64,000 nucleotides of DNA, taken from contig BPHZ01000001.1 in assembly GCA_026003835.1 (NCBI GenBank), positions 504,001 to 568,000 on the forward strand, read 5' to 3'. The DNA is from Herpetosiphonaceae bacterium (lineage in GTDB: Bacteria > Chloroflexota > Chloroflexia > Chloroflexales > Herpetosiphonaceae). The position numbers and the translations under genes were made by a program. How positions within the stretch are numbered: position 1 is the first letter of the stretch; the number at the start of each line of letters is the position of its first letter. Shown here one piece after another: positions 9,484 to 17,613 of the stretch. The notes under the pieces are model-generated. The model saw only the letters and a program-made list of their open reading frames with translations, ran no database searches and was not told the origin of the DNA.

Positions 9484-9512
9484 TTGACGTTCTCGTTCAT
9501 GTGTGCTATCCT
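9484..9512 (+). promoter_or_regulatory. putative promoter of tnpB
   Basis: TTGACG (9484-9489) and TATCCT (9507-9512) are separated by 17 nt, 37 nt before the tnpB ATG. The pair lies inside the element, so the gene would carry its own promoter. Confidence 0.45.
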
Positions 9513-9549
9513 CTTTCCGTGGCACCCAGTGCCTGGTGGAGGTCAAGCG

Positions 9550-10812
9550 ATGATCCGCACCCACTTGCTGCCATGCCACCTGCCCAAGCATGAAGCCGAT
9601 GCCCTCAACCGCGAGAGTGGCCGCCTGTATACCAAGACGCTGGTCACCCATTACCGCGTCTATCGCAAAAAGGGCACCAAACGCCGCCACTGGCTCTCGC
9701 CGCGCGCCGCTGAAAAACTGGGCGACTATCTTTTGCGCGACGACCCGCCGCTGCTGCACGCCCACAGTAAGGACGCCGCCCAACAGGGCTTCTACAAAGC
9801 CATCACGACCGCCCATGCCAATCGCCATCTGGGCGCAAAATTCCCCTATCGCCGCAAGCGCTGGCGCACCACCATCTGGAAGGAGACGGGCATCCGCGTC
9901 GAGGAGACCGAGACGGGGACGCTGCTGCTGCTGGCACGGGCGCGTGGCCTGCCGCCCATCCGCGTGCCGCTCCCGCCCGCCATCACCCGCCTGCCGCGCT
10001 GGAGGGTACGCGAGGTGCGTCTGGTGTGGGACCGCGCCGCCCGCCACTACACCTGGCATGTGGTTGTCGAGGATGGCCAGCGCCCCGCCCCGCCACCAGG
10101 GACAGCCGTGGTCGCGGTGGACCTGGGCGAGGTCCACCCCGCTGCCTGCACGGATGGCACGGAGACCGTGATCATCGCAGCGCGGCGCGTGCGGGCGACG
10201 CAGCAGTACACCGCCAAGCGGCTGGCCGAGCTGCGGCGGCAGCAAGCGCGTAAAACCAAGGGGTCACGCCGGCATCGCCGCCTGCAGCGGCGCAAGAATC
10301 GGTTTCTGGCGCAGCAGCGGCGGCGGGTGCGCGACTTGGAGCACAAGGTGAGCCGGGCGGTGGTGGCCTTTGCGGTGGAACGGCAGGCGGGCACGCTCGC
10401 GCTGGGCGATGTGCGCACCGTCGCCGATGGCAAACGGCTCAACAGGAACAGCCAGCAGAAGGTCAGCAGCTGGTCGCATGGCCGCCAGCGGCAATATATC
10501 ACGTACAAAGCGGAGGCTGCTGGCATCCGCGTGGTGTTGGTCGATGAAGCCTATAGTAGTCAAACCTGTCCCAACCCAGCATGTACCGCGCGACACAAAC
10601 CCCAGGGGCGCGTCTATCGCTGTCCGGCCTGTGGGTTGCGGGCACACCGCGATGCGGTTGGGGCGGCCAATCTGCTCTCACGCTTCCTGTATGGAGCGGT
10701 GGGGCAGATCCGGCCACCACCACATACCACGTATCGTAGACCGGCTGTCATCATGCATGGCAAGCGGAGCATGCGTAGTCCCCTGGACACGGGGCATGTG
10801 GCTCGCGGCTAG
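9550..10812 (+). CDS. tnpB: TnpB-family RNA-guided nuclease with rearranged RuvC-II site
   Basis: 420 aa; ATG 9550 has GGAGG 8 nt upstream. TnpB proteins are RNA-guided DNA endonucleases of IS200/IS605 elements and ancestors of Cas12. RuvC-I is VVAVDLGEVHP (Asp191). The zinc finger is CPNPAC...YRCPAC (Cys340, 345, 358, 361). RuvC-III is HRDAVGAANL (Asp368). At the usual RuvC-II glutamate the sequence reads LALGDVR, with Gly286 where Glu is expected. A glutamate occurs 47 residues later in VDEAYSSQTC (Glu333), the position used by some TnpB clades and Fanzors with a rearranged site. The protein could therefore still be active. The stop codon lies inside an 18-nt palindrome. Confidence 0.88.
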   Translation: MIRTHLLPCHLPKHEADALNRESGRLYTKTLVTHYRVYRKKGTKRRHWLSPRAAEKLGDYLLRDDPPLLHAHSKDAAQQGFYKAITTAHANRHLGAKFPYRRKRWRTTIWKETGIRVEETETGTLLLLARARGLPPIRVPLPPAITRLPRWRVREVRLVWDRAARHYTWHVVVEDGQRPAPPPGTAVVAVDLGEVHPAACTDGTETVIIAARRVRATQQYTAKRLAELRRQQARKTKGSRRHRRLQRRKNRFLAQQRRRVRDLEHKVSRAVVAFAVERQAGTLALGDVRTVADGKRLNRNSQQKVSSWSHGRQRQYITYKAEAAGIRVVLVDEAYSSQTCPNPACTARHKPQGRVYRCPACGLRAHRDAVGAANLLSRFLYGAVGQIRPPPHTTYRRPAVIMHGKRSMRSPLDTGHVARG

Positions 10813-10846
10813 CCGCGAGAAGCCGCGGGGCTGTCAGCCCCAGCGG
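10802..10846 (+). ncRNA. candidate 3' scaffold of the TnpB guide (omega) RNA
   Basis: The stop codon of tnpB lies inside the perfect palindrome CTCGCGGCTAGCCGCGAG (10802-10819). It is followed directly by the right-end hairpin (10822-10846). In characterised TnpB elements the guide RNA runs over the 3' end of tnpB and through the right end, with the guide taken from flanking DNA. These structures fit that plan. Extent and expression are inferred. Confidence 0.4.
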
Positions 10847-10889
10847 AGTGTCACGAGATTATTGCAACGGTCCAATCTCAGGAGATAAG

Positions 10890-10921
10890 GGCATGGGTGT
10901 CCCATGCCTGTTTTCTTGTTT
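10890..10921 (+). terminator. strong intrinsic terminator
   Basis: GGCATGGG (10890-10897), loop TGT, CCCATGCC (10901-10908), then TGTTTTCTTGTTT. It is a classical rho-independent terminator. It lies just outside the right end of the TnpB element and may be the original terminator of the opp operon, displaced from oppF by the insertion. Confidence 0.85.
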
Positions 10922-10952
10922 ATCATACCGGCCAGCACTGATGGAGGATTCG

Positions 10953-11213
10953 GTGGATATCAAGCGCGAAGAGCTGGCGCGAGCCAGAAAAAAAGAGGAG
11001 TTATTGGAACGAATGCAGGAGGTTGCTGCTGAGCTGGACCTGGGCGAGCCCCAGGGCCAGAATCAACACGGGCCAGTCTACATCAATCAGTACTATGACC
11101 TGCGCATCGATAAGGATCCTGGCTTTGGCGATTACCGGCTGCTGCTGATGCACAAGCTCCAGCCTACTAGCTCGCTGATCGATCGGCTGCGCGGAAAGCT
11201 ACGCAGCCGCTAA
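10953..11213 (+). CDS. small hypothetical protein, Lys/Glu-rich N-terminus
   Basis: 86 aa. GTG 10953 is preferred because GGAGG lies 5 nt upstream; an ATG at 10941 overlaps that site and has none of its own. The N-terminal 30 residues (DIKREELARARKKEELLERMQEV) should form a charged helix. The rest holds a compact segment with VYINQYYDLRID and a basic C-terminus (DRLRGKLRSR). I do not recognise a family. It lies between two terminators with the lipoprotein gene 30 nt behind, so the two probably form a short unit. Confidence 0.6.
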   Translation: MDIKREELARARKKEELLERMQEVAAELDLGEPQGQNQHGPVYINQYYDLRIDKDPGFGDYRLLLMHKLQPTSSLIDRLRGKLRSR

Positions 11214-11243
11214 CCCTGTTCTACGTCTCGGAAGGAGCTCACC

Positions 11244-12062
11244 ATGCCCTACCGCTCCCTCGTACTCGTGCTGCTGGCGCTCGCTTTGAGTGGCTGTGGC
11301 GGGTCGCAGGCGCCCACGGCGACTCAGCCCCTAGCCGCTCTATCTCCAACAGCTGATAGAGCGGCCGCGCCGACGGCTGTACCGACGAGTCCCCCCTCAA
11401 CGCCAACAGCAGCAGCAAAGGAAGTTATCGATAGCAGCGATGTGGTTCAGGCGCCTGAGGGGCTGAACAGCTATCGCAGCAGGCTCGAAATTCGCCTCAA
11501 AGGCGCCCAGGGCGCGACGCCGATCGACGGCCGGCTCATCGCCGCTCAAGAGCGAGTCAAAGATCCTCCTGCACAGCGTATGGCTCTGGCGAGCGAGGGT
11601 CAGCTCGGCGATATTGGCGGCGCGCAGACAGGCGATTTTGAGCTGATTCAGATCGGCGATCAGGCCTGGCTTAAGGTTGATGGGCAATGGATCTCATCGA
11701 GCGGTGTGGATCCGGCGCAGTTTGACACTGGCCTGATGAGCCCCGCAGATCTGCTCGCCGATCTGCGCTCGGCGCGGCTTGTCAGTTCCGGAGAGCTGGT
11801 CAGCGGTGTGCAGACCAACCACTATCATTTCTCAAAGGATGACCTCGCACCAGGGAGCGCGCTCGCCTCCGCCGACGAGGTGAGCGGCGACCTGTGGCTG
11901 AGCGCGGAAGGTGGCTATGTCGTTCAAATGACGATGACCGCCACGGGGGGGCATGTGCTGGGCGAGGGGGGACAGAATCCGTTTACCGGCACCGTCGAAT
12001 TCTTCTACCTGCTGAGCGATCTCAACGCACCCGTTGTGATCGAGCCGCCGAAGGGGGGGTAG
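11244..12062 (+). CDS. secreted lipoprotein, LppX/LprG-like fold suspected
   Basis: 272 aa. A signal peptide ends in lipobox LSGC (Cys18), followed by an A/P/T-rich tether. The mature part has alternating short strands with motifs such as 'SYRSRLEIRLKG', 'LIQIGDQAWLKVDGQWISSS', 'VQTNHYHF' and 'DLWLSAEGGYVVQMTMTATG'. These resemble the LppX/LprAFG or LolA-like half-barrel lipoproteins that carry lipids; that assignment is by pattern only. AAGGAG precedes the ATG. A strong terminator follows. Confidence 0.7.
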   Translation: MPYRSLVLVLLALALSGCGGSQAPTATQPLAALSPTADRAAAPTAVPTSPPSTPTAAAKEVIDSSDVVQAPEGLNSYRSRLEIRLKGAQGATPIDGRLIAAQERVKDPPAQRMALASEGQLGDIGGAQTGDFELIQIGDQAWLKVDGQWISSSGVDPAQFDTGLMSPADLLADLRSARLVSSGELVSGVQTNHYHFSKDDLAPGSALASADEVSGDLWLSAEGGYVVQMTMTATGGHVLGEGGQNPFTGTVEFFYLLSDLNAPVVIEPPKGG

Positions 12063-12090
12063 ATCCCTTTTCCAAAGGCTGCAGCGCTTA

Positions 12091-12127
12091 CCATGGGCAC
12101 GGCGTTGCCGTGCCCATGGTGTTTTTT
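12091..12127 (+). terminator. strong intrinsic terminator after the lipoprotein gene
   Basis: CCATGGGCACGGC (12091-12103) pairs perfectly over 13 bp with GCCGTGCCCATGG (12107-12119) around a GTT loop, followed by TGTTTTTTT. It ends the plus-strand unit; the next gene converges on it from the minus strand. Confidence 0.9.
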
Positions 12128-12131
12128 TGCC

Positions 12132-12731
12132 TTAGGTGATAAGCTGCCTGCCGGCAAGCGCGAAGAGAAACATCTTAACCAGATTGCCGAGGAAGGCAGG
12201 AATGACGAAGAGCGGGTAGCGCAGTCCCATTGCGCCTGCGGTGATCCCAACCACATCGAAGGTGGGGTTGGGAATGGCGGCAAGAATGAAGATTGCCACA
12301 GCTGCACGGATGGGATGCTCAAGCTGGCGCTGGAACCAGTCGTAGACGCGACTGCGCTCGATGACACCCTTGCCGGCGCGACCAATGATAAAGCCCACCG
12401 ATTCGCCAAGAATCGAGCCCATGGCGCTGGCAACGATCACGCCCCATACATTGAGCGCTGCAGCGGTCTTCGCCACCGCCGCCGGGGCGATAGGGACAGG
12501 GAAGAGGACGGTTGCATTATTGATGAAGACAATAACGGCTACGCCAAGGTAGCCATAGCTTCCCAGTCCGCTAAGATCGATCGGCAGCTTGAGGAGCAGG
12601 AGGTTCAAGGCCAGCGCTATCAGGAGTACGCCGGCAAAGCGCAACAGGCCAACCCTCCGCTCACGGGGCGTCGGCGAGTGCGATTTGATCTGGAGGCGGT
12701 TTTTTTGTAGAGACACCGGATCTTGTTCCAT
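12132..12731 (-). CDS. VTT-domain (DedA/SNARE-associated-like) membrane protein
   Basis: 199 aa. Integral membrane protein with an N-terminal helix (LLRFAGVLLIALALNLLLL) and the VTT core: 'VAVIVFINNATVLFPVPIAPAAVAKTAAALNVWGVIVASAMGSILGESVGFIIGR'. The G/E-containing motif ('GSILGESVGFIIGRAGKG') and 'AAIPNPTFDVVGITAGAMGLRYPLFVIPAFLGNLVK' are typical. DedA-family members act in lipid scrambling and membrane homeostasis. The C-terminus converges on the terminator at 12091. Confidence 0.85.
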   Translation of the reverse strand: MEQDPVSLQKNRLQIKSHSPTPRERRVGLLRFAGVLLIALALNLLLLKLPIDLSGLGSYGYLGVAVIVFINNATVLFPVPIAPAAVAKTAAALNVWGVIVASAMGSILGESVGFIIGRAGKGVIERSRVYDWFQRQLEHPIRAAVAIFILAAIPNPTFDVVGITAGAMGLRYPLFVIPAFLGNLVKMFLFALAGRQLIT

Positions 12732-12932
12732 AGCAGGGCACTATACCACAGCAGCAGCAGCAAAGCAATTGAAGGATTGTTCATCCCCCACTGCGTAGCG
12801 GAGCGTGCTGGATGCTGGGACGCAGGCAGCTGGACAGAATCACGCCATGGATATGCGACGGCTCTGCTTCTGTTTGACGCTTAGCGGTGCCTCAGGTAGA
12901 ATCGTGAGGTCACTAGAAAGAGGAGGCATCGC

Positions 12933-15920
12933 GTGCAGGCGTACCTGGTTACTATTCGATCGCGGATTCGCGATCGACGCCCCCACCCGGCAGTGAAGCG
13001 AGCATTGCTGCAGGGCATTGATGGGCTGCGCTCGATCGAGGAGCAGCGGCTCTATCTCCTGGCTGGGGCTATTGAGCAGGAGCAAGTGGAGGCGCTTACC
13101 GCCGAGTTGCTGGCGGATCCCGTGTCAGAGGAGGCGCTGGTCGAGCGGCTTGCCGATCCGCAGCAGCTGGCGCCCCACGGCGAGGGCGCACTTGTCGAGG
13201 TCGCCTTTCGCCCCGGCGTTACCGATGCGGAGGCAGAGAGCGTTTTGATCGGCGCGCAGAGGGCGGGCTATACCGGCCTGCATACTGCTAAGACCCTGCG
13301 CCGCTATGTCATCGATCTGGCTGCCGAGGATGCGGCGCTACCAGTCGCTGCCGGCCGGCTCCTGTTGAACGATTTGATCGAGACGGCTTACATCGGTGTT
13401 GATGCGCAGGCCGAGGAGCGGCTAACCTTCTACCATCACCTCCTGCAGGAGCCGCCCTCGACAGGCTGGCGTATTCGTACGCTGCCGCTGCGTGAGGCGA
13501 GCGACGAGGAGCTGATGCGTATCAGCAGAGAGGGCATCCTCTCGTTGAGCCTTGAGGAGATGCGGGCGATCCAGGCTTACTTCCGGCGAGAAGGACGCGA
13601 TCCCACTGATGGTGAGCTTGAGACACTGGCGCAGACCTGGTCGGAGCACTGCCGGCATAAGACCTTCCGCGCACGCATTCGATACACGGGCCCTATCGAA
13701 CAGGATATCCCCAACTATCCGGCACTGCATGAGCTGAGCGGCGGCGCAGCGACGATTGATGGGCTGCTGAAGCACTATCTGATGCGGGCCACTGAAGCGG
13801 TCAAGCAGCCCTGGCTACTCTCGGCCTTTATCGACAATGCGGGCATTATCGCCTTCGGGCCGGATTACGAGGTTTCGTTTAAGGTCGAGACTCATAATCA
13901 CCCATCGGCTTTGGAGCCCTTCGGCGGGGCGAATACCGGTGTAGGCGGCGTCGTACGTGATGTGCTGGGGGTCTCCGCGCAGCCGGTAGCGAACACTGAT
14001 GTGCTCTGTTTTGGGCCGCCGGATATGCCCGCTGAGCTGTTGCCCCCCGGCGTGCTGCACCCCCAGCGGATCGCCGAAGGTGTTGTTGCAGGGATCCGCG
14101 ACTACGGTAATAAGCTCGGTGTGCCCACTGTCAACGGCACGGTGATCTATGATGAGGGCTACATCGCAAATCCGCTCGTCTTCTGTGGGACCGTCGGTCT
14201 GGCGCCGCGCGGCGCCCATCCCAGGCAGGCGCAGCCGGGCGATGCGATCGTCGTCGTAGGCGGACGGACCGGCCGCGATGGCATCCATGGCGCGACGTTT
14301 TCATCCGCTGAACTCTCCTACGAGACGATCGAAACCGTCGGCGCCGCCGTTCAGATCGGTCATCCCATTACCGAGAAGTTGATGATCGATGTCCTGCTCC
14401 AGGCGCGCGATGAGCGCCTCTACAACGCAATTACCGACTGTGGAGCAGGCGGCCTCTCCTCGGCTGTCGGCGAGATGGGTGCTGAGATTGGCGCGCAGGT
14501 GGAGCTGCGAGATGTTCCGCTGAAATATCCCGGCCTGCAACCGTGGGAGATCTGGCTCTCGGAGGCCCAGGAACGTATGGTGCTGGCGGTGCCTCAGCAA
14601 TCCCTCGATCGCTTCCTGTCGCTCTGCCGCTCTGAGGATGTCGAGGCGGCGGTGATCGGTCAGTTTACCGATAGCGGCAGGCTGGTTGTTGCCTACGAAG
14701 GACAGACGCTGGTGGATCTGGCGATGGAGTTCTTGCACGACGGCGTACCGCGTATGGAGCTTGAGGCCCGCTGGGAGCCCGTAAGGCGCGCAGGCGGGAC
14801 GCAATCGCGTCTGCGCGATGCCCGCGCTGCGCTGCTGGCGATCCTCAGCCACCCGACGGTTGCCTCCAAAGAGGCGATTGTTCGTACCTACGACCATGAA
14901 GTGCAAGGGGCGACGGTGCTCAAACCGCTGGTTGGCGTCGGCGAGGATGGGCCAGGCGATGCGGCAGTCATCCAGCCGTTGCACAACCGCCAGGAGGGCC
15001 TGGCTCTGGGCAATGGCATCTGCCCGCGCTATGGCAAGCTCGACCCGTATTGGATGGCGCTGGCCGCTGTTGATGAGGCACTGCGCAATGTGGTGGCCGT
15101 AGGCGGTGATCCCGAACAGACAGCCATCCTGGATAACTTTTGCTGGGGCGATCCGCGCCTGCCCGATCGGCTAGGCGGGCTGGTGCGGGCGGCGGCGGGA
15201 TGTCACGATGCGGCCGTTGCGTTGGGCACACCCTTTATCTCCGGCAAAGACTCGCTGAACAATGAGTACCGTGATGCAGACGGCCGGCGTGTAGCCATTC
15301 CGCCGACGCTGCTGATCTCGGCGCTGGCGCTGGTGCCGGATGTTCGCCGCACGGTGTCGATGGACCTCAAAGCGGTTGGCAGCGCCGTCTATGTGATCGG
15401 CGAGACGCGGGCGGAACTCGGCGGCGCGATGTACGGCGCGATCGGCGGCGTCGATAACGGGCATGTCCCGCGGGTTGATCTGGCAGCGGCGCGGCGGATC
15501 TTTCGCGCCCTTCACCGCGCAATCATGGCGGGTCTTGTGCGCTCCTGCCACGATCTCAGCGATGGCGGCCTGGCGGCAGCCGCTGCTGAGATGGGGCTGG
15601 CGGGCAGGCTTGGCATGCTGCTGGACCTGCGGGCAGCACCGCGCAGCGCCGATATCGATGATACAATGACGCTACTCTTTAGCGAGTCGCCCTCGCGCTT
15701 CCTGGTTGAGGTGCCGGAAGATGCGGCTGCGGACTTTGAGCGGCTCCTGGCTGATGTCCCCTATGCGCGGCTGGGGCAGGTGCGTGTAGAACCCTGGTTG
15801 GTCGTCGTGGGCCTGGACGGCGAGGAAACGTTACGGGTATCATTGGATGAGATTGGTGAGGCCTTCCTCTATCATAGATCACCAGGCAAGCGTGGGAGAG
15901 ATGATGAACGGGGATGGTGA
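12933..15920 (+). CDS. purL: phosphoribosylformylglycinamidine synthase, PurS-PurS-PurL fusion
   Basis: 995 aa, GTG start with AGAGGAGG upstream. It converts FGAR to FGAM in step 4 of purine synthesis, using ammonia from the PurQ glutaminase. Residues about 1-80 and 88-160 are two PurS-like modules ('AELLADPVSEEALVERL' and 'VEVAFRPGVTDAEAESVLIGAQRAGY'). The PurL body follows: 'TWSEHCRHKTF', 'FKVETHNHPSALEPFGGANTGVGGVVRDVLG', 'GGRTGRDGIHGATFSS', 'TDCGAGGLSSAVGEMG'. Small PurL enzymes normally bind a separate PurS dimer; here both copies appear built in, and no separate purS gene is seen. purQ lies 1.7 kb downstream. Confidence 0.93.
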   Translation: MQAYLVTIRSRIRDRRPHPAVKRALLQGIDGLRSIEEQRLYLLAGAIEQEQVEALTAELLADPVSEEALVERLADPQQLAPHGEGALVEVAFRPGVTDAEAESVLIGAQRAGYTGLHTAKTLRRYVIDLAAEDAALPVAAGRLLLNDLIETAYIGVDAQAEERLTFYHHLLQEPPSTGWRIRTLPLREASDEELMRISREGILSLSLEEMRAIQAYFRREGRDPTDGELETLAQTWSEHCRHKTFRARIRYTGPIEQDIPNYPALHELSGGAATIDGLLKHYLMRATEAVKQPWLLSAFIDNAGIIAFGPDYEVSFKVETHNHPSALEPFGGANTGVGGVVRDVLGVSAQPVANTDVLCFGPPDMPAELLPPGVLHPQRIAEGVVAGIRDYGNKLGVPTVNGTVIYDEGYIANPLVFCGTVGLAPRGAHPRQAQPGDAIVVVGGRTGRDGIHGATFSSAELSYETIETVGAAVQIGHPITEKLMIDVLLQARDERLYNAITDCGAGGLSSAVGEMGAEIGAQVELRDVPLKYPGLQPWEIWLSEAQERMVLAVPQQSLDRFLSLCRSEDVEAAVIGQFTDSGRLVVAYEGQTLVDLAMEFLHDGVPRMELEARWEPVRRAGGTQSRLRDARAALLAILSHPTVASKEAIVRTYDHEVQGATVLKPLVGVGEDGPGDAAVIQPLHNRQEGLALGNGICPRYGKLDPYWMALAAVDEALRNVVAVGGDPEQTAILDNFCWGDPRLPDRLGGLVRAAAGCHDAAVALGTPFISGKDSLNNEYRDADGRRVAIPPTLLISALALVPDVRRTVSMDLKAVGSAVYVIGETRAELGGAMYGAIGGVDNGHVPRVDLAAARRIFRALHRAIMAGLVRSCHDLSDGGLAAAAAEMGLAGRLGMLLDLRAAPRSADIDDTMTLLFSESPSRFLVEVPEDAAADFERLLADVPYARLGQVRVEPWLVVVGLDGEETLRVSLDEIGEAFLYHRSPGKRGRDDERGW

Positions 15921-16743
15921 GAAGAAGTGGCTATTCGGGCCACGTGAGTTCACTGAAGAGCTCGCCGAGCGGCTGGAGCAAGTGCCTGGCGTTGAAAAGG
16001 TGGCGCGGCGCCATCTCGCGCTGCAAGTGCTCTGGCACGGCCGGCCACTTCTGATCGAATTGGAGCACTTCTACACCCTCTACCGGAAGCAGCCGGAGCA
16101 ATTCGAGGAGATCGTACAGGCGCTGATCGGCGCCGTACGAGCAGAGGCGCCTGATCGTCGTGCTTTTTCGTTCGACGAGATCAAAGGGCGGATCTACCCG
16201 ATGTTCAAGCCTATTCAGATCTTGTTCGAGATCCGCGAGCGCAAACTACCCATGCTGGTCTACAGGCCCTTCTACGCAGATCTGATCGTCGCCTTTGTGA
16301 TCGACGAGGGCCGCAGCGTTGTCTACATCAACGAGGAGCACACGGCTGCCTGGGGCGTTACAGAGCCGACTGTTTATCAACAGGCAATTGAGAATCTCCG
16401 TGAGCGGACAGCCCGCCCCGGTATTACAGCGGTGGTCGGCGAGGGAGCCCGGCGGCTGATGATCTACAATACGGGCGATGGCTATGACGCCGCTCGCCTG
16501 CTTGTTACCGATCTCCTGGAAGAGTGGCAGGAACACTTCCCAGGCCGTATGGTCATCGGCATCCCAAATCGCGACTTTCTCATTGGCTTTAGCGATGCCG
16601 ATCCTGCTATTCTACGGCAGGTGGCGCAGCAGATCGCTCTGGATGCCACCCACCGTGAGTATGGATTGACCGACCAGCTTTTTACGTTGGTCGATGGTCG
16701 GATTGAGCTTTATGAGTACACAATGTCGGGTGATCATGTCTAG
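15904..16743 (+). CDS. DUF1444 family protein
   Basis: 279 aa. It looks like DUF1444 (YtpQ-like): 'RPLLIELEHFYTLYRKQPEQFEEIV', 'IYPMFKPIQIL' and 'PMLVYRPFYADLIVAFVIDEGRSVVYINEEHTAAWGV', with a repeated domain in the second half. Function unknown. Two ATGs lie at 15901 and 15904; GGGAG is better spaced (5 nt) for 15904. The gene overlaps the end of purL by 17 nt and is thus probably translated in step with it, though it is not a known purine enzyme. Confidence 0.75.
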   Translation: MNGDGEKKWLFGPREFTEELAERLEQVPGVEKVARRHLALQVLWHGRPLLIELEHFYTLYRKQPEQFEEIVQALIGAVRAEAPDRRAFSFDEIKGRIYPMFKPIQILFEIRERKLPMLVYRPFYADLIVAFVIDEGRSVVYINEEHTAAWGVTEPTVYQQAIENLRERTARPGITAVVGEGARRLMIYNTGDGYDAARLLVTDLLEEWQEHFPGRMVIGIPNRDFLIGFSDADPAILRQVAQQIALDATHREYGLTDQLFTLVDGRIELYEYTMSGDHV

Positions 16744-16754
16744 AGCAACATCGG

Positions 16755-16773
16755 GCCGGGGGGCATCCCCGGC
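16755..16773 (+). terminator. GC hairpin after DUF1444 gene
   Basis: GCCGGGG, loop GGCAT, CCCCGGC, followed by GATCTCTTCTTG. Possible weak terminator or processing site; the T-content behind it is poor. Confidence 0.4.
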
Positions 16774-16854
16774 GATCTCTTCTTGAGGCGCAGAGCACAG
16801 CGGTGTATCCGTACAGGTGGCCTGGATTCTACACAAGGAGAGGAGCGTCAGGGA

Positions 16855-17580
16855 ATGATACAAAAGCTGATACTTGTCATCACTATTCTCCTCTACCTCG
16901 GCGCGGCATACACATGGTTTCAGGAGGGCTGGTATCGCTTCTTTCTCGTTTTGCTCGTCAGTCACCTGACTGCGCTCTTCGACCCTCTCTGGCAGAGGCT
17001 CTATGCGTACAGCTATGAGCCACCTGTCACGGAAGTGCTGACCATCTTCGACCGGCCGCTGCCTGTCTTTATACTGATCGGCGCAGCCTGGTTCTACTCC
17101 TTTCCTGCGCTGGTGCTCTTCTACTTCTACAGACGGCGCTGGTGGCCGCGTCATTACATTACGGGCGTGATCGCCTTTATGTCCATGCTCCTCTATCACT
17201 TGATTGGTCAGGGGCTGGCGCTGCGCAGCGAGATCTGGAGCTTCGATCAGGTTGGAATGCTTCCGCTGGATCTGCCCTACCCCTTGTTCACTGCCGCGCT
17301 GGCCGCGTTGGTTTCGCTGCTCAATCTCTACTTGCTGATTGCGACACGCCACTATGCTCTGCCTGCGCTTATCCGCGATCTGGTGGGTGGACTGGTGTCG
17401 GCGCCGATTCTGGTCTACGGCATTCTCGGCGCTCCTTTCTGGCTGCCACAAATGCTCGAGCAGCCGTCATGGGTTGTTGGCCTGGGATTGGTGATGACTG
17501 TTGGCTTAGTGATCTGGGTGATCCACCTGACGTGCTGGGGCTTACACGCCAGCCGCTATCATCGGGTACGCTGGAGTTGA
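16855..17580 (+). CDS. hypothetical seven-helix membrane protein
   Basis: 241 aa. It starts directly with a membrane segment (MIQKLILVITILLYLGAAYTWF) and has about seven predicted helices; the last is followed by 'GLHASRYHRVRW'. ATG 16855 is chosen because the extension upstream is charged and unlike a membrane protein. I cannot name the family. It lies in the purine cluster, 33 nt before purQ, but nothing in the sequence ties it to purines. Confidence 0.65.
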   Translation: MIQKLILVITILLYLGAAYTWFQEGWYRFFLVLLVSHLTALFDPLWQRLYAYSYEPPVTEVLTIFDRPLPVFILIGAAWFYSFPALVLFYFYRRRWWPRHYITGVIAFMSMLLYHLIGQGLALRSEIWSFDQVGMLPLDLPYPLFTAALAALVSLLNLYLLIATRHYALPALIRDLVGGLVSAPILVYGILGAPFWLPQMLEQPSWVVGLGLVMTVGLVIWVIHLTCWGLHASRYHRVRWS

Positions 17581-17613
17581 GATACAAACGACAAATGATC
17601 CTCGGAGGTTTCC

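Larger units (their letters stand above)
9414..10846 (+). mobile_element. TnpB-only IS200/IS605-group element (IS1341-like), subterminal hairpins at both ends
   Basis: The element contains one gene, tnpB, and no TnpA transposase. Left end: outer arms AACCCGCC (9414-9421) and GGCGGGTT (9453-9460) enclose an inner hairpin at 9426-9449 of form GCCTC-GGGGCT-TG-AGCCCC-A-GAGG. Right end: a hairpin at 10822-10846 of form GCCGC-GGGGCT-GTC-AGCCCC-A-GCGG, almost the same sequence. Matching imperfect hairpins near both ends are typical of this group. Exact outer ends cannot be fixed without empty-site comparison. It lies between oppF and a terminator. Confidence 0.72.

Noticed and set aside
9472..10245. 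257-codon minus-strand frame inside tnpB
   Set aside because: It lies opposite tnpB; low-complexity Gly/Ala/Arg-rich product, a GC-rich shadow.
10218..10330. Arg/Lys-rich stretch in tnpB as a possible frame error
   Set aside because: It is the normal basic region between the RuvC motifs of TnpB; the frame is continuous.
16612..17451. 279-codon minus-strand frame
   Set aside because: It is antisense to the membrane-protein gene and part of DUF1444; composition (Arg/Gln/Glu-rich) is typical of a reverse-strand shadow.
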